Of a stretch of DNA of 52,114 nt, positions 49,151-52,114 are shown piece after piece. The position numbers and the translations under genes were made by a program. Every line of letters starts with the position of its first letter. Positions within the stretch are counted from its first letter, which is position 1. Below the pieces are notes generated by a model, which worked only from the letters and a program-made list of their open reading frames with translations, ran no database searches and was not told where the DNA came from. Source of the DNA: Rhizobacter sp. Its GTDB lineage: Bacteria > Pseudomonadota > Gammaproteobacteria > Burkholderiales > Burkholderiaceae_C. Where the stretch lies: the NCBI RefSeq assembly GCF_018780185.1, contig NZ_JADMJX010000118.1, positions 1-52,114 of the forward strand. Direction: 5' to 3'.

Positions 49151-49215
49151 TTGGGCCGCCCGACGAGGGGCCAAGATTTCTGGCGTTGACCTGTTTCGCC
49201 AGAACGGAGCCCACC

Positions 49216-49674
49216 ATGTACAGCAAGATCCTTGTGCCGTTGGACGGTGGCACGACCTCGGAGCGTGCCTTGCGCGAGGCCGTGAGCCTGGCCAAGCTCA
49301 CACGCGGCCGCCTGGCCCTGCTGCACGTGGTCGACGACTACCCGATGATGGTCGAGATGTCGGCGGCCATCGACTTCGACGCCGTGCGCCGCCAGCTGCG
49401 CACGCAGGGCGAAGAGATCGTCGAGAAGGGCCGGGTCATGGCGGCGGCCGAGGGCGTCGAGGCCGACACCTCGGTGACCGACATCACCCAGGGCCGCGTG
49501 TCCGATGCCATCCTGAAGGCAGTCGACTCCACCCACAGCGAGCTGGTGGTGATGGGCACGCATGGCCGGCGCGGCTTCAACCACCTGGTGATGGGCAGCG
49601 ACGCCGAAGCCGTGGTGCGCCAGTGCAAGGTGCCGGTGATGGTGGTGCGCCTGCCGCAAGACAAGCAGAAGTAG
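49216..49674 (+). CDS. single-domain universal stress protein
   Basis: A 152-aa UspA-family protein starting MYSKILVPLDGGTTSERALR. The ATP-binding motif G-x2-G-x9-G-S is intact (GTHGRRGFNHLVMGS near residue 115), followed by VVRQCKVPVMVVRLP, so it is the nucleotide-binding type. The LLHVVDDYPMM segment near 37 is typical of betaproteobacterial Usp. GGAG lies seven bases before the ATG. It follows the PRPP synthetase gene by 83 bp, a gap that holds a degenerate FNR-like site, so it may have its own promoter as well as read-through. The two Usp genes at either end of this module suggest a shared low-oxygen or stationary-phase programme. Confidence 0.94.
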   Translation: MYSKILVPLDGGTTSERALREAVSLAKLTRGRLALLHVVDDYPMMVEMSAAIDFDAVRRQLRTQGEEIVEKGRVMAAAEGVEADTSVTDITQGRVSDAILKAVDSTHSELVVMGTHGRRGFNHLVMGSDAEAVVRQCKVPVMVVRLPQDKQK

Positions 49675-49684
49675 GTGGGTGCAG

Positions 49685-49698
49685 GGCCACGCGTGGCC
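49685..49698. repeat. 14-bp perfect palindrome upstream of the CheB/CheR hybrid gene
   Basis: GGCCACGCGTGGCC is a perfect 14-base palindrome in the 40-bp gap between the usp stop and the next ATG. It lies just before TAGATACT, a -10-like sequence ending six bases from the ATG. It could be an operator or chance in GC-rich DNA. Confidence 0.4.
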
Positions 49699-49714
49699 GG
49701 TAGATACTTGGGCG

Positions 49715-52114
49715 ATGCAGTCGCCCGCTGAAGCACTCCCGAACACCCACCCTGACCGCCGCATGCGCGTGGTGGGTGTGGGTGCGTCGGCTGGGGGGCT
49801 CGACGCACTGGAGAAGCTGCTGAAGAGCGTGTCCGCGCACAGCGGCCTGGCCTTCGTGGTGGTGCAGCACCTGGACCCGACCCACAAGGCGATGCTGTCG
49901 GAGCTGCTTCAACGCAGCACCTCGATGCCGGTGGCCGAGGCCGAGCAGGGCACGCGCATCGAGCCCGATCACGTCTATGTGATCCCCCCCAACAAGGGCC
50001 TCACCGTGGCCGCCGGCCGGCTGCAGCTGGCGACGCCGGCGCAGCCCCGCGGCCTGCGCCTGCCGATCGACCTGCTGTTCGAATCGCTGGCCCATGAGCT
50101 GGGCAACCAGGCCGTGGGTGTGGTGCTGTCGGGCATGGGCTCCGACGGTGCCCAGGGCCTGCGGGTGATCAAGGCGCAGGGCGGCATGACGCTGGCCCAG
50201 CTGCCCGAATCGGCGCAGTTCGATGCCATGCCGCAGAGCGCCATCCGCGCGGGGTGTGTGGACGTGGTGGCCGCCCCCGAGCGGCTGGTGGCGCAAATTC
50301 TCTGTGGCCAGGTGCAGCCGCAGCCCGAGCCCCCGCAAGATGGCGAAGCGTTCGACACCTCCTTGCCGCCCGGCGAGCTGCAAGGCGTGCTGCAGCTGCT
50401 CAAGCGCCAGGGCCGACACGACTTCTCCCTGTACAAGCGCAGCACGCTCGGGCGCCGCATCGAGCGCCGCATGGGGGTGCACGGGCTCAGCTCGATCTCC
50501 GCCTACGAGCAGTTGCTGCAGGAGAGCCCGCAAGAGATCGAGCTGCTCTCCAAGGAGCTGCTGATCGGCGTCACCAGCTTCTTTCGCGACCGTGCGGTGT
50601 GGCAGGCGCTGCGCGACGTGCACCTGCCCCAGCTGCTGCTGGCCCATGCCGACGGCCAGGTGCTGCGCGCCTGGGTGACGGCGTGCTCCACCGGCGAAGA
50701 GGCCTACACCCTGGCCATGGTGTTCAGCGAGGCGCTGCAGGCCACGCCCGAGCGCAGCGCCTGCAGCCTGCAGATCTTTGCCACCGATCTCAGTGCCGAC
50801 GCCATCGAGCGCGCACGACGCGCCCGCTACCCGGAGGCCATCTCCGGCGAGGTGTCGGCGCAGCGTCTGGAGCAGTTCTTCACGCCCGACAATGGTGGCT
50901 ACCGGGTGGCCAAGCGCATCCGCGAGATGGTGGTGTTTGCCCCGCACGACGTGATCGGCAGCCCGCCGTTCACCAAGCTCGATGTCCTGTGCTGCCGCAA
51001 CCTGCTGATCTACTTCACGCCGCCCCTGCAAAAGCGGCTGCTGCAGCTGTTCCACTACAGCCTGCGTGCGGGCGGCCTGCTGGTGCTGGGCTCGTCAGAG
51101 AGCGTGGGCCAGGACACCGACGTGTTCGAGGCGCTCGACGCCACCTCGCGCATCTACCGCAACCGCGACAGAATCAAGAGCGTCGGCATCCCTGATCTCC
51201 CTTTCGCCAGGCGACAAGCCGCCGCACCCGCCATGAAGGAGCACCCATTGCCCGACACCCAGAACGCAGAAGCGAACCTGCAAGCCGTCGCCGACCAGCT
51301 CCTGTTCCAGCAGTTTGCGCCACCGGCGGTGCTGGTCAACGAGAGCGGCGACGTGCTCTACATCAACGGGCACACCGGCAAGTACCTGGAGCCGGCCGCG
51401 GGCAAGGCCAACTGGAACATCCACGTGATGGCGCGTGACAGCATTCGCGCCGCCTTGACCGACGCGCTGCTGCAGGTCTCGGTGCAGAAAAAGCCGGTCG
51501 AGCTCAAGGGGCTCGCGCTGCACAACGGCGACAACCCGCCGCAGGCCGTCGAGATCACCCTGCGCCCGGCCGAGGTGCCGGGCCTGCCCACCCACTGCGT
51601 GCTGATCACCTTCCACGATGTGGCCAAGCGAGCGCGCCCGTCGCGCCGGCGCTCTGGCCAGGTCGCCGACGCCGAACTGCAGGCCGAGCTGCAGCGCACG
51701 CGCGAAGAGCTGCAGGCCTTGCGCGAGGAGTCGAAGGCCTCGCACGAGGAGCTGCAGGCCACCAACGAAGAGCTGCAGTCGACCAATGAAGAGCTTCAAT
51801 CCACCAACGAGGAGCTGACCAGCTCCAAGGAAGAGATGCAGTCGATGAACGAGGAGCTGCAGTCCGTCAACGGCGAGCTGCAATCCAAGCTCAACGACCT
51901 GGCGGTCGCGCAGAGCGACATGAAGAACCTGCTCAACAGCACCCAGATCGCCACGCTCTTTCTCGACAACGATCTCAACGTGCGGCGCTTCACCGAGCAG
52001 GCGCGCAAGGTCTTCAGCTTGCGCGAGAGCGACATCGGGCGCCCGCTCAGCGACCTCACCACCAGCCTGGCCTACCCCGAGCTGCACGACGATGCGCGCG
52101 AGACGCTGCGCACG
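49715..52114 (+). CDS. CheB-CheR-PAS hybrid signalling protein (3' end outside the window)
   Basis: The frame is open from 49715 to the right edge (800 codons, no stop). Residues ~17-190 are a CheB methylesterase domain without receiver: GASAGG (Ser25), QHLDP (His) and GMGSDGAQG (Asp) form the catalytic triad. Residues ~215-480 are a CheR methyltransferase: RRIERRMG, the LLIGVTSFFRD segment, ACSTGEEAYTLAM for SAM binding, and LCCRNLLIYF. A PAS-like region (VLVNESGDVLYINGHTGKYL) follows near 540. Next are a long coiled coil of EELQ-type heptads (678-726) and the start of another PAS (IATLFLDNDLNVRRF). Such hybrids usually continue to a histidine kinase or GGDEF output, which cannot be seen here. 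No other chemotaxis gene is nearby. No good Shine-Dalgarno precedes the ATG. Confidence 0.92.
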   Translation, partial: MQSPAEALPNTHPDRRMRVVGVGASAGGLDALEKLLKSVSAHSGLAFVVVQHLDPTHKAMLSELLQRSTSMPVAEAEQGTRIEPDHVYVIPPNKGLTVAAGRLQLATPAQPRGLRLPIDLLFESLAHELGNQAVGVVLSGMGSDGAQGLRVIKAQGGMTLAQLPESAQFDAMPQSAIRAGCVDVVAAPERLVAQILCGQVQPQPEPPQDGEAFDTSLPPGELQGVLQLLKRQGRHDFSLYKRSTLGRRIERRMGVHGLSSISAYEQLLQESPQEIELLSKELLIGVTSFFRDRAVWQALRDVHLPQLLLAHADGQVLRAWVTACSTGEEAYTLAMVFSEALQATPERSACSLQIFATDLSADAIERARRARYPEAISGEVSAQRLEQFFTPDNGGYRVAKRIREMVVFAPHDVIGSPPFTKLDVLCCRNLLIYFTPPLQKRLLQLFHYSLRAGGLLVLGSSESVGQDTDVFEALDATSRIYRNRDRIKSVGIPDLPFARRQAAAPAMKEHPLPDTQNAEANLQAVADQLLFQQFAPPAVLVNESGDVLYINGHTGKYLEPAAGKANWNIHVMARDSIRAALTDALLQVSVQKKPVELKGLALHNGDNPPQAVEITLRPAEVPGLPTHCVLITFHDVAKRARPSRRRSGQVADAELQAELQRTREELQALREESKASHEELQATNEELQSTNEELQSTNEELTSSKEEMQSMNEELQSVNGELQSKLNDLAVAQSDMKNLLNSTQIATLFLDNDLNVRRFTEQARKVFSLRESDIGRPLSDLTTSLAYPELHDDARETLRT
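51746..51892 (+). repeat. seven 21-bp direct repeats encoding a coiled coil
   Basis: Seven consecutive 21-base units, each encoding one heptad of the form E-E-L-Q-S-T-N with variants (EELTSSK, EEMQSMN, GELQSKL at the end). The first three units are nearly identical at DNA level. They lie between the PAS-like regions of the CheB/CheR hybrid and would form a signalling coiled coil. Similar heptads are common in this protein class, but copy number could vary between strains. Confidence 0.85.

Noticed and set aside
1-52114. tRNA genes, CRISPR arrays, insertion sequences, integrases
   Set aside because: I looked for T-loop patterns, regularly spaced repeats, and transposase or integrase motifs in the translated frames and found none.

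Overview
The window is a stretch of high-GC chromosome from a betaproteobacterium. The likely group is Burkholderiales, in the Rubrivivax/Roseateles/Rhizobacter-like neighbourhood. This rests on the codon and GC style, a thiolase that matches Cupriavidus BktB nearly motif for motif, and a dispersed inverted repeat of a kind common in that order. All family assignments come from reading translated motifs; no database search was run. Nearly every base is coding. I see no tRNA, rRNA, CRISPR array, transposase or integrase.

Layout. (1) 1-1498: an SDR oxidoreductase (running off the left edge) and an MBL-fold hydrolase, overlapping and both leftward. (2) 1547-37316: a complete type VI secretion system (T6SS). 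tssA (rightward) converges on a leftward block that reads M15 peptidase - PAAR - unknown membrane protein - tssM - tagF - ompA/BON. Next come a divergent membrane protein and a second leftward block tssJ - tssK - tssL - vgrG - candidate toxin - candidate immunity gene - HD phosphohydrolase. From a shared 269-bp divergent promoter region the rightward block runs TPR lipoprotein - tssB - tssC - hcp - [terminator] - tssE - tssF - tssG - tssH/clpV - second vgrG - 929-aa candidate effector, facing a convergent FGE-like lipoprotein gene. All thirteen core tss functions are present. PpkA, PppA and Fha, the usual partners of TagF, are not in the window. (3) 37442-43047: housekeeping and accessory genes: TPM-domain protein, small conserved protein, phosphatidylserine synthase, BktB-type thiolase, SDR and type-B carboxylesterase. 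(4) 43083-49674: a stress/nucleotide module arranged around a perfect FNR/Anr-type box at 45263-45276. Leftward of it are a universal stress protein and a polymer-forming-type membrane protein. Rightward are a beta-CASP MBL nuclease, an AMP/thymidine phosphorylase, a divergent PRPP synthetase and a second universal stress protein. (5) 49715-52114: a CheB-CheR-PAS hybrid signalling protein running off the right edge.

How the genes fit together. TssJ, TssL and TssM form the membrane complex. A separate OmpA/BON protein and an M15 peptidase can supply the peptidoglycan anchoring and remodelling that TssL lacks. TssK, TssE, TssF and TssG make the baseplate, TssB/TssC the sheath, Hcp the tube, VgrG and PAAR the spike, TssA the cap or organiser, and ClpV recycles the sheath. 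Each vgrG is followed at once by an unrecognised cargo gene, and each VgrG ends in a transthyretin-like domain of the sort that loads cargo, so the window offers two candidate effector systems.

The most notable points are: the two uncharacterised effector modules; an intrinsic terminator that abuts the tssE start codon and should set Hcp dosage; and the FNR-boxed nuclease/AMP phosphorylase/PRPP synthetase module, which could be an oxygen-regulated RNA-to-nucleotide recycling route.
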